A DNA stretch of 64,000 nt, from positions 1 through 64,000 of the forward strand of contig SAJS01000010.1 of the NCBI GenBank assembly GCA_004017535.1. Reading direction: 5' to 3'. Numbering within the stretch: the stretch's first letter is position 1; the number at the start of each line of letters is the position of its first letter. Source of the DNA: Mesorhizobium sp. Lineage in GTDB: Bacteria; Pseudomonadota; Alphaproteobacteria; Rhizobiales; Rhizobiaceae. This document shows positions 1 through 8,397 of the stretch, one piece after another. Position numbers and translations under genes: made by a program. The notes beneath the pieces are model-generated. The model had not been told where the DNA came from. It did no database searches and saw nothing but the letters and a program-made list of their open reading frames with translations.

Positions 1-6
1 CCGACA

Positions 7-474
7 ATGACATTCAGGATAGGCATCATCTCTGACACCCACGGCCTGCTGAGGCCCGAGGCGGAACGACGCCTGGCCGGGGTCGACCACATTATCCATG
101 GCGGGGACATCGGCAGTCCTGACGTTGTCGCCGCGCTTCAGCGGATCGCCCCAGTTACCGCGATCAGAGGCAACGTGGATACGGCCGGGTGGGGTTCGAC
201 CTACGCCGATACGGCGTTGGTGCGGCTGGCAGGCCGAACATTCTACGTCCTCCATGATCTGAAAACACTGCAGGTCTCACCAGCAGCACTCCGTGTCGAC
301 ATGGTCGTGTCGGGCCACTCTCACGTGCCGAGACTCAAAACCGTTGACGGTGTGCTCTACCTTAATCCGGGCAGCGCCGGTCACCGTCGTTTCAAGTTGC
401 CGATCACGCTTGCGACCGTCGATATCAGCCCTGATGGCCTGCAGCCGGTCATTCACGATCTAAGTAGCGGATAA
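7..474 (+). CDS. YfcE/MJ0936-type metallophosphoesterase
   Basis: This 155-residue protein carries the ordered metal-binding motifs of the small metallophosphoesterase family: SDTHG at residues 9-13, GGDIGS at 32-37, RGNVD near 54, and SGHSHVP near 102 (the GH-x-H block). Such enzymes hydrolyse phosphodiesters with a two-metal centre in the cytoplasm; the substrate cannot be told from sequence. Length fits the family (about 150-180 residues) and the motifs are complete. The start at base 7 gives a normal N-terminus, with the first beta strand leading straight into SDTHG, but the gene lies at the window edge so upstream context is unseen. It stands alone, followed by a 384-base gap before the convergent tetR gene. 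Confidence 0.85.
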   Translation: MTFRIGIISDTHGLLRPEAERRLAGVDHIIHGGDIGSPDVVAALQRIAPVTAIRGNVDTAGWGSTYADTALVRLAGRTFYVLHDLKTLQVSPAALRVDMVVSGHSHVPRLKTVDGVLYLNPGSAGHRRFKLPITLATVDISPDGLQPVIHDLSSG

Positions 475-858
475 GCCGCGAGCGCAAGGCGATGGCATGT
501 CGAGCGGGAGGGCCGACATCGGCTCAATGCAGGCCCGCAACGACCAGGCACCTGAAATTGACTTCTTGCATCGCCCGGAATGGAAGTTCGACAATGCCCT
601 TTATGCGACTTTCGAAGCACAAAAAGTGAATGTCGTTTCGGTTGATGCACGGCCTCAGGAAGAGCCTGTCTATGCAACGGCAAACAACTGAGGCTCCGGT
701 TGTATTGTTGCGTTTCACGAGTTCTGTGCGGTAGTCTGAAGAGGGGCCGACAGCGGACCGGCAACCTTCGGCCCGGGATAATCAATAGTCGACCTTCACG
801 CCGGAGGGCGAGCATCCTCGCGAGATCACCCAAGCATCCCCCGCTGCCGAGCGAACTC
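475..858. other. intergenic stretch carrying one copy of a long direct repeat
   Basis: No convincing gene was found between the phosphoesterase and the tetR gene. Small open frames exist on both strands (for example 497-691 on the plus strand), but none has a clear ribosome binding site or a recognisable product. The stretch holds the left copy of the 29-base repeat described at 595-623. Confidence 0.5.
595..623 (+). repeat. 29-bp direct repeat, left copy
   Basis: The 29 bases here recur exactly at 15111-15139 in the same orientation. With three further matching bases (one mismatch between) the match extends to 591-623 against 15107-15139. The core includes TTCGAA. No transposase or integrase gene touches either copy. 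The pair brackets about 14.5 kb of metabolic genes. It could be an attachment-site pair, a conserved intergenic element, or the scar of an older insertion. Confidence 0.8.
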
Positions 859-1452
859 CTACATCTCAGTACGCGCTTCGTGCTGACACAACTGAATCAG
901 CTTCCGCGTCGCATCCTTGCCAGCGGCAAGGACGCGATCCGACAATTCGGTTCCTTCGACCGCCCGAGACAGCTGAAGTGCGCCAATCAGGATCGAAAAG
1001 ATGCCGAACGCGACCTTCTCCGGATCCTCGATAGAAGGCGGCAGTTCTGCCGCCACCTGACGCACCTGGGCCAACAGACGCTCGGTATAGAATTGACGAG
1101 TTTCCGACGACTCACGAGCGATTTCCGGTAACAAGGCAGCGGAAGCGCAGCCGTGCCCGGGATTGTCCCGGTGCTCAGCCGACAGGTAGGCATCTATGGC
1201 CATTGTTAGTCCGCCCGAGGCCAATGCTTCTCGAATCTGTTCGGACTGATGCTCCAGCGCGGCCGCCACGGTTTCACGCACGAGTGCCGCCTTGGACTCA
1301 AAGTGCGGATAGAAGGCCCCGTTCGTCAGCCCCGCCTCGCTCATGATTTTGGCAATGCCGGACGCCGCGATTCCATCGCTTCGGAAGCGGTCGGCCGCCA
1401 CTTCCATGATCCGGCCGCGAGAGGCGTCCTTCCGGCCCTTGTCGTAGCGCAT
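859..1452 (-). CDS. TetR-family repressor
   Basis: This is a 197-residue TetR-type regulator with an N-terminal helix-turn-helix (RGRIMEVAADRFRSDG, then IMSEAGLTNGAFYPHFESKAAL) and a helical C-terminal ligand domain (HGCASAALLPEIARES) of the kind seen in repressors of oxidoreductase genes. I chose the ATG at 1452 because an AAAGGA site lies eight bases upstream; the longer frame to 1506 would run through the operator. It is divergent from the SDR gene at 1535 with only about 80 bases between, and a perfect palindrome lies in that gap, so it probably represses itself and the SDR gene. The inducer is unknown. Confidence 0.85.
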   Translation of the reverse strand: MRYDKGRKDASRGRIMEVAADRFRSDGIAASGIAKIMSEAGLTNGAFYPHFESKAALVRETVAAALEHQSEQIREALASGGLTMAIDAYLSAEHRDNPGHGCASAALLPEIARESSETRQFYTERLLAQVRQVAAELPPSIEDPEKVAFGIFSILIGALQLSRAVEGTELSDRVLAAGKDATRKLIQLCQHEARTEM

Positions 1453-1495
1453 GACGTCATTCCTTTCACCTATTGCATTACGTTCATAATTTGAT

Positions 1496-1509
1496 ATTAT
1501 GATCATAAT
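1496..1509. promoter_or_regulatory. 14-bp palindromic operator between tetR and SDR genes
   Basis: ATTATGATCATAAT is a perfect palindrome in the tetR/SDR divergent gap. The heptamer CATAATT occurs at 1485-1491 and again at 1504-1510. This AT-rich, dyad-symmetric site is the most likely TetR binding site; binding is inferred from position. Confidence 0.55.
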
Positions 1510-1534
1510 TCAAATCTTGGAAGAAAGCTAGCCC

Positions 1535-2368
1535 ATGACCTCGCAACATCAACTGAGCGGATCTTTGAAGAAGACCGCGATTGTAACCGGAGCCTCCTCA
1601 GGCATCGGTCGCGCTAGCGCCGAGGCCTTGGTGCGGGCAGGATTTACCGTCTTTGGCACAAGCCGACGCGCGGCCAGCAACGGCCCGCCCGGAGTAACCA
1701 TGCTGGCTTGCGACGTGACGGATGGCGAGGCCGTCGCCGCGCTGGTTTCAACCGTGCTTTCACACACTGGCCGCATCGACCTGCTGGTCAACAATGCCGG
1801 TGTCGGTCTCCTCGGCGGCGCAGAGGAGTTCTCGCTAGAACAGGTCCATGCCCTGTTCGACGTCAATCTGTTTGGCGTCATCCGCATGACGAATGCGGTA
1901 TTGCCGTCGATGCGGCAGCAAGGCGAAGGGCGCATCGTCAATATCGGCTCGATCCTGGGAGTGGTACCGGCGCCGTATTCAGCTCATTACTCGGCGGTCA
2001 AGCACGCGCTTGAAGGTTATTCGGAATCGCTTGATCACGAGGTTCGAGCCTTCAACATTCGCGTCTCGGTCATCGAGCCTGCATTCGTGCGCACCGTCTT
2101 CGACCAGAACGGCATCGAGCCAGATTCTGTCTTGAACGAATATGATCAGGCGCGAGCCGGGCTCAAGGCGCTGCTTGCCGATGTGATGCCCAAGGCCGAT
2201 CGACCGGAAGTGGTGGCGCATGTGGTCGTCAAGGCGGCAACCGATGCTCGTCCGAGCCGTCGCTATACCGCCGGGAAGGCGGCGCGCCAGGTCAGTCTGC
2301 TTCGACGCTTCGCCCCTGCCGAGATGTTCGACAAGACCTTGCGCAAGCAATTCCGTTTGCCGGTCTGA
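1535..2368 (+). CDS. SDR-family oxidoreductase (classical type)
   Basis: This 277-residue short-chain dehydrogenase/reductase has the cofactor motif TGASSGIG at residues 18-25, NNAG at 86-89, the catalytic Ser139 in NIGS, and YSAVK (Tyr152, Lys156). The arginines in TSRRA just after the second beta strand suggest NADP(H). Function is NAD(P)-dependent reduction or oxidation of a carbonyl or alcohol in the cytoplasm; the substrate is not determinable. A GGAAGAAAG site precedes the ATG. It is divergent from the TetR gene and is followed by an MDR oxidoreductase, which fits a small TetR-controlled detoxification locus. All catalytic residues are present. Confidence 0.88.
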   Translation: MTSQHQLSGSLKKTAIVTGASSGIGRASAEALVRAGFTVFGTSRRAASNGPPGVTMLACDVTDGEAVAALVSTVLSHTGRIDLLVNNAGVGLLGGAEEFSLEQVHALFDVNLFGVIRMTNAVLPSMRQQGEGRIVNIGSILGVVPAPYSAHYSAVKHALEGYSESLDHEVRAFNIRVSVIEPAFVRTVFDQNGIEPDSVLNEYDQARAGLKALLADVMPKADRPEVVAHVVVKAATDARPSRRYTAGKAARQVSLLRRFAPAEMFDKTLRKQFRLPV

Positions 2369-2520
2369 ATTCCAGCGAGGCGAAGGAGCTCACGCAGATG
2401 AGACTGGCAACCACAACACATTTGGTCGGGCACCACAGCGCGCAGATGTCAAATTTGGCCCGCGCATCCCACGTGCACGGCGCCTCGTCCCGGAACACAT
2501 CAATCTCGAAAGTCACCACC

Positions 2521-3522
2521 ATGAAGGCATTCGTTGTCGACAAATATAACAAGAAGGGCATTTTGCGGCTGGCCGAGATGCCGGAACCGAAACTCCAGGA
2601 TAGCGACGTCCTGATCGAGATCCATGCTGCAGCGGTGAACCTACTGGATTCCAAGGTGAAGACCGGAGAGTTCAGGCTCCTCTTGCCCTATAGTCGGCCC
2701 TTCATCCTGGGTCACGACGTGGCTGGCACCGTTGTCAGGGTGGGCCCAAAAGTTCGCAAATTCAAACCTGGCGACGATGTTTATTCGCGACCTCGCGATG
2801 GCCGGATCGGGGCGTTCGCCGAATTCATTGCCATCGATGAAGCCGACGTGGCCTTGAAGCCCAAGAACCTCAGCATGGAAGAGGCGGCCTCCATCCCGCT
2901 GGTCGGTCTGACCGCCTGGCAGGCGCTTTTCGAAAGAGCAAATCTGAGAAAAGGACAGAAGGTCTTCATTCAGGCTGGATCCGGCGGCGTCGGGACGTTT
3001 GCCATTCAACTTGCAAAGCACCTGGGCGCGAGCGTCGCGACAACGGCAAGCGCAGCGAGTGCCGAACTGGTCAAGGGTCTCGGGGCTGATGTTGTCGTCG
3101 ACTACAGGAAAGATGACTTCGAGAAAATCCTGTCGGGCTACGACGTCGTACTGAACAGTCAGGACGCCAAGACGCTTGAAAAATCTCTCGACGTGCTGAA
3201 ACCGGGCGGGAAGCTCGTTTCCATCTCGGGTCCACCCGATCCCGACTTTGCCAGGGAAAAGGGACTGAACGTGGTTCTGAGGATCGTGCTGCGCCTTTTA
3301 AGCCGCGCCATCCGATCCAAAGCCAGGCGCCGTGGCGTGAGCTTTTCGTTCCTGTTCATGTGGGCGCAAGGTGATCAGCTGAGCAAGATCACCTCGCTAA
3401 TCGAATCGGGAGCGATCCGCCCGGTTATTGATCGCGTATTCCCGTTTGAGGCGACCAATGAGGCTCTGGCCTACGTCGAGACAGGTCGAGCCAAGGGCAA
3501 GGTAGTCATCAAGGTAAGATAG
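2521..3522 (+). CDS. MDR-family NAD(P)-dependent alcohol dehydrogenase / quinone oxidoreductase
   Basis: This 333-residue medium-chain dehydrogenase/reductase opens with MKAFVVDKYN, the usual family start, so I start it at 2521 rather than at the longer frame from 2398, whose first 41 residues look non-coding. It has a GroES-like N-terminal half (GHDVAGTVVRVG near residue 64) and a Rossmann half with GSGGVGTFA at 153-161. The zinc-binding cysteines of true alcohol dehydrogenases are absent, which points to the zinc-free quinone-oxidoreductase (zeta-crystallin) branch. It lies 152 bases after the SDR gene on the same strand and may share its TetR-controlled transcript. Confidence 0.82.
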   Translation: MKAFVVDKYNKKGILRLAEMPEPKLQDSDVLIEIHAAAVNLLDSKVKTGEFRLLLPYSRPFILGHDVAGTVVRVGPKVRKFKPGDDVYSRPRDGRIGAFAEFIAIDEADVALKPKNLSMEEAASIPLVGLTAWQALFERANLRKGQKVFIQAGSGGVGTFAIQLAKHLGASVATTASAASAELVKGLGADVVVDYRKDDFEKILSGYDVVLNSQDAKTLEKSLDVLKPGGKLVSISGPPDPDFAREKGLNVVLRIVLRLLSRAIRSKARRRGVSFSFLFMWAQGDQLSKITSLIESGAIRPVIDRVFPFEATNEALAYVETGRAKGKVVIKVR

Positions 3523-3768
3523 TGACTCTCCGATTTTGGTGGGAAAACTTCGGTGATGAGCAAGGCTTGCTCCGGCAGCTCCAACGTCGCAGGCCAGATC
3601 GCGACGGTGTCCGGCCCCTTTCGAATATAGCACCTGCCTTTGCGTGCGCCGAAGGGTGCCTGCGCTAGAAGCGGACAAACCAGATGAGAAAGCAGCGGGT
3701 TAGCTCAACGAAACATGTTTCGAGCGCTGAACTCGACGTTGGGCATCAGCGTCTGATGTCGAACCTTA

Positions 3769-4644
3769 CTAACGATTTAAGCGGCGCAGCTCAAGGATTG
3801 CTGCACTGTGGTCCAGATCCCCACCGCCATGCTCAACAAGCCCGCGAAATATCCTGTCCACCTCGGTTGCGACCGGCAAGGTCAACCCGAGGGAGGCGGC
3901 AAGCGCAAGCGCCGTTCCGGTATCCTTGATCTGGTATTTCGCCGGACCGCCGGGCACGAAATTGCCCTCGATCATGCGTTGGCCGTGCTGGCGAAACACC
4001 GTCGAGTCGGCGAAGCCGCCGAGCAGCGCCTCGCGCACGCGCGCCGGATCCGCGCCACCTCGTTCCGCCAGCAGGAGCGCTTCGGCAACCGCGCAAATGC
4101 TGCTGGCGACGATCAACTGGTTGGCGAGTTTTGCCAGGTTGCCGGCGCCAGCCGGGCCGACATGCGTGACACGCCCCAGCTCGGCAAAGACAGGCCTCAG
4201 CGTGTCTATGGTGTCGGCTTCACCGCCCGCCATGATGGCAAGCATCCCTTCATCCGCGCCCTTCTCACCGCCGGAAACCGGAGCATCGACGTAGCGGATG
4301 CCCTTTTGCGCCGCCAGCTCTGCTTGCCGGCGCGCGGTATCGACCGGGATCGAGCTCATCACCGCAAGCGTCGACTCCGGCGACATCGCGTCGGCCACGG
4401 CATTTGCGCCGAACAGCACCTCGTCGCAGACCGGCCCCGAGCTCAGCATCGCGATCACGACATCCGCATACCGCGCCGCCTCTGTTGCCTCGGCGGCAAC
4501 AGCGACGCCGAAGCGCTCGAGCGCTTCGGCTTTGCCCGGACTGCGGTTCCACGCGCTCACGGCAAAGCCGGCCTGCGCCAGCCGGCGGGCCATGTGGCCG
4601 CCCATGATGCCCGTTCCGATGAAGCCGATCCTGGTGGCGCTCAT
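3769..4644 (-). CDS. NAD(P)-dependent oxidoreductase, 3-hydroxyisobutyrate dehydrogenase family
   Basis: The 291-residue protein has the family signature GFIGTGIMG at residues 7-15, the substrate-binding block DAPVSGG at 120-126, and the catalytic Lys172 in GNLAKLANQ. Such beta-hydroxyacid dehydrogenases oxidise 3-hydroxyisobutyrate, tartronate semialdehyde, L-threonate or related acids. It is the last gene of a leftward group with the ABM protein (19 bases upstream) and the SAF-domain oxidoreductase, so its substrate is probably an intermediate of the same sugar-acid pathway. Full length and intact. Confidence 0.86.
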   Translation of the reverse strand: MSATRIGFIGTGIMGGHMARRLAQAGFAVSAWNRSPGKAEALERFGVAVAAEATEAARYADVVIAMLSSGPVCDEVLFGANAVADAMSPESTLAVMSSIPVDTARRQAELAAQKGIRYVDAPVSGGEKGADEGMLAIMAGGEADTIDTLRPVFAELGRVTHVGPAGAGNLAKLANQLIVASSICAVAEALLLAERGGADPARVREALLGGFADSTVFRQHGQRMIEGNFVPGGPAKYQIKDTGTALALAASLGLTLPVATEVDRIFRGLVEHGGGDLDHSAAILELRRLNR

Positions 4645-4663
4645 TGTGGCGACCGGTGCCTGA

Positions 4664-4978
4664 TCAGCCGTTTTCGAGAGCGGCGAAGCGAACGACCGTC
4701 TCTTCGACCTCGAGCGCCTTCATAGCCGCCTGGAAGCGCTTCAGATGCGTGGTTTGCAAATGCGCGTCGAATGCGGCGCGATCGTCGTACACCTCGTAGA
4801 ACAACACTGTGTCCTTGGCCTCCTCGGGGCAGACGACATCGAAGCGGCGGCAGCCCGACTCGTCGGCGAGCGAATGGTGGGCGTCGTCCAGGGCAGCATC
4901 GAGAAATGCAGTCCTGACCTGCGGCCTGACGCAAAATTCGGGGATCACCACGAAGGATGGCGCACTGCGCTTGCTCAT
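4664..4978 (-). CDS. ABM-fold protein, putative quinol monooxygenase
   Basis: This is a 104-residue single-domain protein of the antibiotic-biosynthesis-monooxygenase (dimeric alpha-beta barrel) type. The visible family features are the opening strand SFVVIPEFCVRP, ESGCRRFDVV in the middle, and YEVYDDRAAFDAHLQTTHLKRF near the end. Members are small cofactor-free monooxygenases or dimer-forming stress proteins such as YgiN. It lies 19 bases from each neighbour, inside a probable operon with the SAF-domain oxidoreductase upstream and the HIBADH-family gene downstream. Its role in that pathway is unclear. Confidence 0.8.
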   Translation of the reverse strand: MSKRSAPSFVVIPEFCVRPQVRTAFLDAALDDAHHSLADESGCRRFDVVCPEEAKDTVLFYEVYDDRAAFDAHLQTTHLKRFQAAMKALEVEETVVRFAALENG

Positions 4979-4997
4979 GACTTTTCTTCCCGGGCGA

Positions 4998-6356
4998 TCA
5001 GGCGGCGACGCTCGGCGTCGGGCGGAAGCGCTCTTCCATCTCGCGGCGCAGCTTCACGACGTCGAGGTCGTTGACCAATTCGACATCGTTGAAGCTGACG
5101 ATCTGGTCCTTTCTGACGGCGCGCTTGAGCCGCACATTGTGCGCCAGCCCGATCGGAAGCGCCGCGTGCTCCAGGCTGATTGAAGCCGGGATGGCCTTTG
5201 CCCAGACGGCGTAGCCACCCTCGCCGTCCAGCATCTCGCCGGGCTGCATATCCTTCTTGGCTGTCGCCACGGCATCGCCGCGGAATTCCTTCGACGAGCC
5301 GGTCGGCTCGCCGCGCAGAACGGCCGACAACACGCTGATCGAGGTTTCCAGCCCAATGATATGGAAGGGCCGCCACATCGAGCCATACCAGCCCGACGGA
5401 TCGGTCAAAAGGCCGTACTGCTTGAAGCAGGCGCGCGAATACTCGTTGTGCGCCTTGAAGGTGACGAACACGCCGTAGCGGATGTTGTTGAACACCTCGC
5501 GGCCGTCCGGTTCCTGGCTGGCGGCGATGTCGACGAGGGCCGAGCGCGCCATGCGCCCGCCGTCGGCCGCGGGGCGGAACACCTTGGCAAGGTCGTGCAG
5601 GCCGCAGGGCGGGAAGCCTAGCCCTTCATCGGGACAGTCGAGGCCGGTGCCGTTGGCAACCGCCGCCATCTCAATCGCCGCCTTGGTGCCGTCGGTAAAG
5701 GAGTTGTACATTTTCGGATTGAAGTCGCCCTTGGCCACCTCTTCCTCGCTCCATCCGAAGAAGCCCCAGACCGTGTCGGGCGTGGAATAGCGATAGCGCG
5801 GCTCGAAATTCATCCCCTTGCCGGCTGCCGTCACCTCGAAGCCAGTCGCACGCGCCCAATCCACCAGCTCGCAGATCAGCGCCGGCTGGTCGCCATAGGC
5901 CATCGAATACATGACACCCTTCTGGCGCGCCTTTTCGGCCAGGATCGGTCCTACCATAACGTCCGCCTCGACATTGACCATGACGACATGCTTGCCGGCT
6001 TCGATCGCGGCGAGCGCATGACGGGTTCCGGCAATCGGATGACCGGTCGCCTCGATCACACATTCGATCTCCTCGCAGGCCAGCAGGGCGGCAACGTCGT
6101 CGGTAACGAAGGTCGTGCCGTGCTTCACCGCCTCACCGGCATTCTTCGCCTGATACCGCTCTGCCGGCCAGCCGACGCGCTGCAGCGATTCCCGCGCCTT
6201 GGAAACATTCAGATCGGCCACCGCGACCATATGGTATCCGGCGACGCGTTGCGCCTGCGACAGCACCATCGAGCCGAATTTGCCGGCACCGATCAGGCCT
6301 ACCCGCACCGGGCGTCCACGCTCCGCACGCGCGGCAAGCAGGGTATAAAGGTTCAT
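4998..6356 (-). CDS. SAF-domain, homoserine-dehydrogenase-like NAD(P) oxidoreductase
   Basis: The 452-residue protein starts at MNLYTLLAAR; the frame runs further upstream but without family-like sequence. Residues 17-30 (VRVGLIGAGKFGSM) form a Rossmann NAD(P) site, followed by CVIEATGHPIAG as in homoserine-dehydrogenase-like enzymes. The C-terminal part (KKDMQPGEMLDGEGGYAVWAKAIP) resembles a SAF domain, a substrate-acid binding module. Such proteins occur in rhizobial sugar-acid loci, but a defined reaction cannot be assigned. It is the first gene of the leftward three-gene group with the ABM and HIBADH-type proteins. Confidence 0.8.
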   Translation of the reverse strand: MNLYTLLAARAERGRPVRVGLIGAGKFGSMVLSQAQRVAGYHMVAVADLNVSKARESLQRVGWPAERYQAKNAGEAVKHGTTFVTDDVAALLACEEIECVIEATGHPIAGTRHALAAIEAGKHVVMVNVEADVMVGPILAEKARQKGVMYSMAYGDQPALICELVDWARATGFEVTAAGKGMNFEPRYRYSTPDTVWGFFGWSEEEVAKGDFNPKMYNSFTDGTKAAIEMAAVANGTGLDCPDEGLGFPPCGLHDLAKVFRPAADGGRMARSALVDIAASQEPDGREVFNNIRYGVFVTFKAHNEYSRACFKQYGLLTDPSGWYGSMWRPFHIIGLETSISVLSAVLRGEPTGSSKEFRGDAVATAKKDMQPGEMLDGEGGYAVWAKAIPASISLEHAALPIGLAHNVRLKRAVRKDQIVSFNDVELVNDLDVVKLRREMEERFRPTPSVAA

Positions 6357-6630
6357 GTCCGTATCCTTCGCATCACCGAATTCGGCACGCCTCAAGCTTC
6401 GGCGAGACGCGTGAAAGCCTTCGTGTCCCGGTCTACCGCGGACACGCTGCGAAGGCGCTCGACACCTCCCGCAATGGCGCAATTGCCTCCCCGGCAAGCC
6501 GTGCTGCCGATGTCCGGCCTGTTTGCCGAACCGCTACATTCGTATTGCGGGAGAGCTGTTAGCTCAATTTAGAAGGTGAGCTTGATCGTTTAGCTGCACT
6601 AAAGATTTGATATGCGTAGGCCGCATGCCG

Positions 6631-7500
6631 TCAGGTCGAGACGTGCCTGGCGGCGGCCTGGTTGGCGAGATCGAGACACACCGCGAAAGTGCTGCCGGCG
6701 GCAAGGGCCGCCGCAAAGGTTCCGGCGAAGACATCGCCGGCGCCGTGCGTGCTGATCAATCGCACAGGAATGGCGGGCACCACGACCGGCTCTCGGCCGC
6801 GCTGCAAGCCGACCACGCCGTCTCCGCCCGCCGTCACCACCACGGTGGCAAAACGGTTGGAGAGCAGCCTGGCCGCGCCGCCCGCCGAAGCGATATCCCC
6901 GACCGGGCAGCCGCAGAACTGCTCGGCCTCGATCGCGTTGACCATCATGATGTCAACGAGCGCGATGAATTCGTCCGTCAGCGACCGGTGCGGCGCGGCG
7001 TTGAGGCACACCGGCACGCCCGCCCGTTTCGCGGCCTTCGCGGCGGCGAGGTTTACGGCATCCGGCATCTCGTTCTGCAAGATGAGCACGCCCGCGCCTC
7101 GCCAAAGCGAGGCGTCGTCGAGGATTCCGGGATCGAGGGCGGTGTTGGCGCCGGAGACGATCACGGCGCCATAATCCCCACCGCTGTCGGATATGGCGAC
7201 GCTCATGCCCGAGCCGCGACCGGCCACGTGGGCGATGCGGGAAGCGTCGACGCCGGCGGCGGTGAGGTTTGCGAGAAGAAACCGGCCGAAATCATCGTCG
7301 CCTATGGCACCCGCCATGCGCACATTGGCGCCGGCTCTCGCCGCCGCGATGGCTTGATTGCCGCCCTTGCCGCCGAATTTCGGCCGCCAGCCGAAGCCGG
7401 TCACCGTCTCGCCCTTGCGCGGACGGTCGGGCGCGTCGACCATGATGTCGTAGTGAAGACTGCCGACCGCGACGACGACAGGACGCGGCTTGGTATTCAT
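6631..7500 (-). CDS. PfkB-family carbohydrate kinase (ribokinase-like)
   Basis: This 289-residue kinase has the PfkB N-terminal signature GGKGGNQA at residues 43-50 and the C-terminal signature with HGAGDVFAGTF, containing the catalytic Asp and the anion-hole glycines. It phosphorylates a sugar or sugar acid with ATP; overall it looks most like ribokinase. The ATG at 7500 overlaps the stop of the RpiR gene by four bases, indicating translational coupling, so I reject the longer frame to 7671. It belongs to the leftward group isomerase, RpiR regulator, kinase, and probably acts on the sugar imported by the RbsBAC-like transporter at 10.6-14.2 kb. Confidence 0.85.
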   Translation of the reverse strand: MNTKPRPVVVAVGSLHYDIMVDAPDRPRKGETVTGFGWRPKFGGKGGNQAIAAARAGANVRMAGAIGDDDFGRFLLANLTAAGVDASRIAHVAGRGSGMSVAISDSGGDYGAVIVSGANTALDPGILDDASLWRGAGVLILQNEMPDAVNLAAAKAAKRAGVPVCLNAAPHRSLTDEFIALVDIMMVNAIEAEQFCGCPVGDIASAGGAARLLSNRFATVVVTAGGDGVVGLQRGREPVVVPAIPVRLISTHGAGDVFAGTFAAALAAGSTFAVCLDLANQAAARHVST

Positions 7501-8366
7501 GCGCCGCGCCGCTTGCCTGCGACCGCGCCCATAGTCGCGGCGAGGTTGCGTTCGGCCGCCTTGAGGTCGCGCCGCGCGACGGCGGCAAAGACCGCGTCGA
7601 ATATGATCAACTGCGCAATGCGCGCTGCGGCATTCTCGCCCAGGAGCGGCGAGCCCTGAGCCGTCGAGCACAACACCACGTCGGCGGCCGAAGCGAGCGG
7701 CGACGTCGCATAGTTGGTGAGCGCGATCGTGCGCGCGCCGCGCCGGCGCGCCAGTTCGACGGGCTCGATCACGGCCGTACTGGTTCCCGAATGGGAGATC
7801 GCGATGGCGACATCGCCTTCTCCCAGCAACGAAGCCGACATCAGCATCATATGCGCGTCGTCGAAGACGTTGGTGCGCACGCCGATGCGCAAGAGCTTGT
7901 GGGCGACGTCGCGCGCGATCTGCGCCGAGCCGCCGACGCCGTAGAGGTCACGTTGGCGCGCGCCGAAGATAAGGTCGGCCGCCCGCTCCAGCGCCCGCGG
8001 ATCGAGAATGGCGAGCGTCTCCTCCAGCGCATGCACGGAGGTGCGGAACACCTTGCGCGCGATCTCGGCGTCGGTGTCGTCGGGCGAGAGTTCTTCATGC
8101 AGTTCGGCCGTCGGCAACCGGTTGTAGCCAGCGAGACCGGCGCGGAAATCCTTGAAGCCGTCGAAGCCGAGTTTCTTGGCTATCTTGACGATCATGGCCT
8201 CCGACACGCCGGCGTCTTCGGCCACGGTCTTCAGCGACGTGTTTTCGCCGAAATCGCGCCGGCCGAGGATCATGTCGACCACCCGCCCCTCCAGCGGCGT
8301 CAGATGCGGCATCATCATACGGATGCGCGGGCCGATGGTTCTCGGATCGCCAAGCGGCAGGCTCAT
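7497..8366 (-). CDS. RpiR-family transcriptional regulator (HTH-SIS)
   Basis: The 289-residue protein has an N-terminal RpiR helix-turn-helix (residues 1-80, with KTVAEDAGVSEAMIVKIAKKLGFDGFKDF) and a SIS sugar-phosphate-binding domain from about 120 to 250 (YGVGGSAQIARDVAHKL and AISHSGTSTAVIEPVELARRRGA). RpiR regulators sense phosphorylated sugars and control catabolic operons. It lies between the isomerase and kinase genes and overlaps the kinase start by four bases, so it probably senses the product of that kinase. Confidence 0.88.
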   Translation of the reverse strand: MSLPLGDPRTIGPRIRMMMPHLTPLEGRVVDMILGRRDFGENTSLKTVAEDAGVSEAMIVKIAKKLGFDGFKDFRAGLAGYNRLPTAELHEELSPDDTDAEIARKVFRTSVHALEETLAILDPRALERAADLIFGARQRDLYGVGGSAQIARDVAHKLLRIGVRTNVFDDAHMMLMSASLLGEGDVAIAISHSGTSTAVIEPVELARRRGARTIALTNYATSPLASAADVVLCSTAQGSPLLGENAAARIAQLIIFDAVFAAVARRDLKAAERNLAATMGAVAGKRRGA

Positions 8367-8397
8367 GCGTCTTCCCCCGGCATCATCGCCTTTCCCG

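Noticed and set aside
497-691. 64-residue plus-strand frame overlapping the left direct repeat
   Set aside because: No ribosome binding site, no recognisable domain, and the repeat inside it is also non-coding in its second copy.
453-833. 126-residue minus-strand frame
   Set aside because: Translation is arginine- and cysteine-rich without motifs; looks like antisense noise.
3808-4725. 305-residue plus-strand frame opposite the HIBADH-family gene
   Set aside because: It mirrors the real dehydrogenase on the other strand and has an arginine-rich, motif-free translation.
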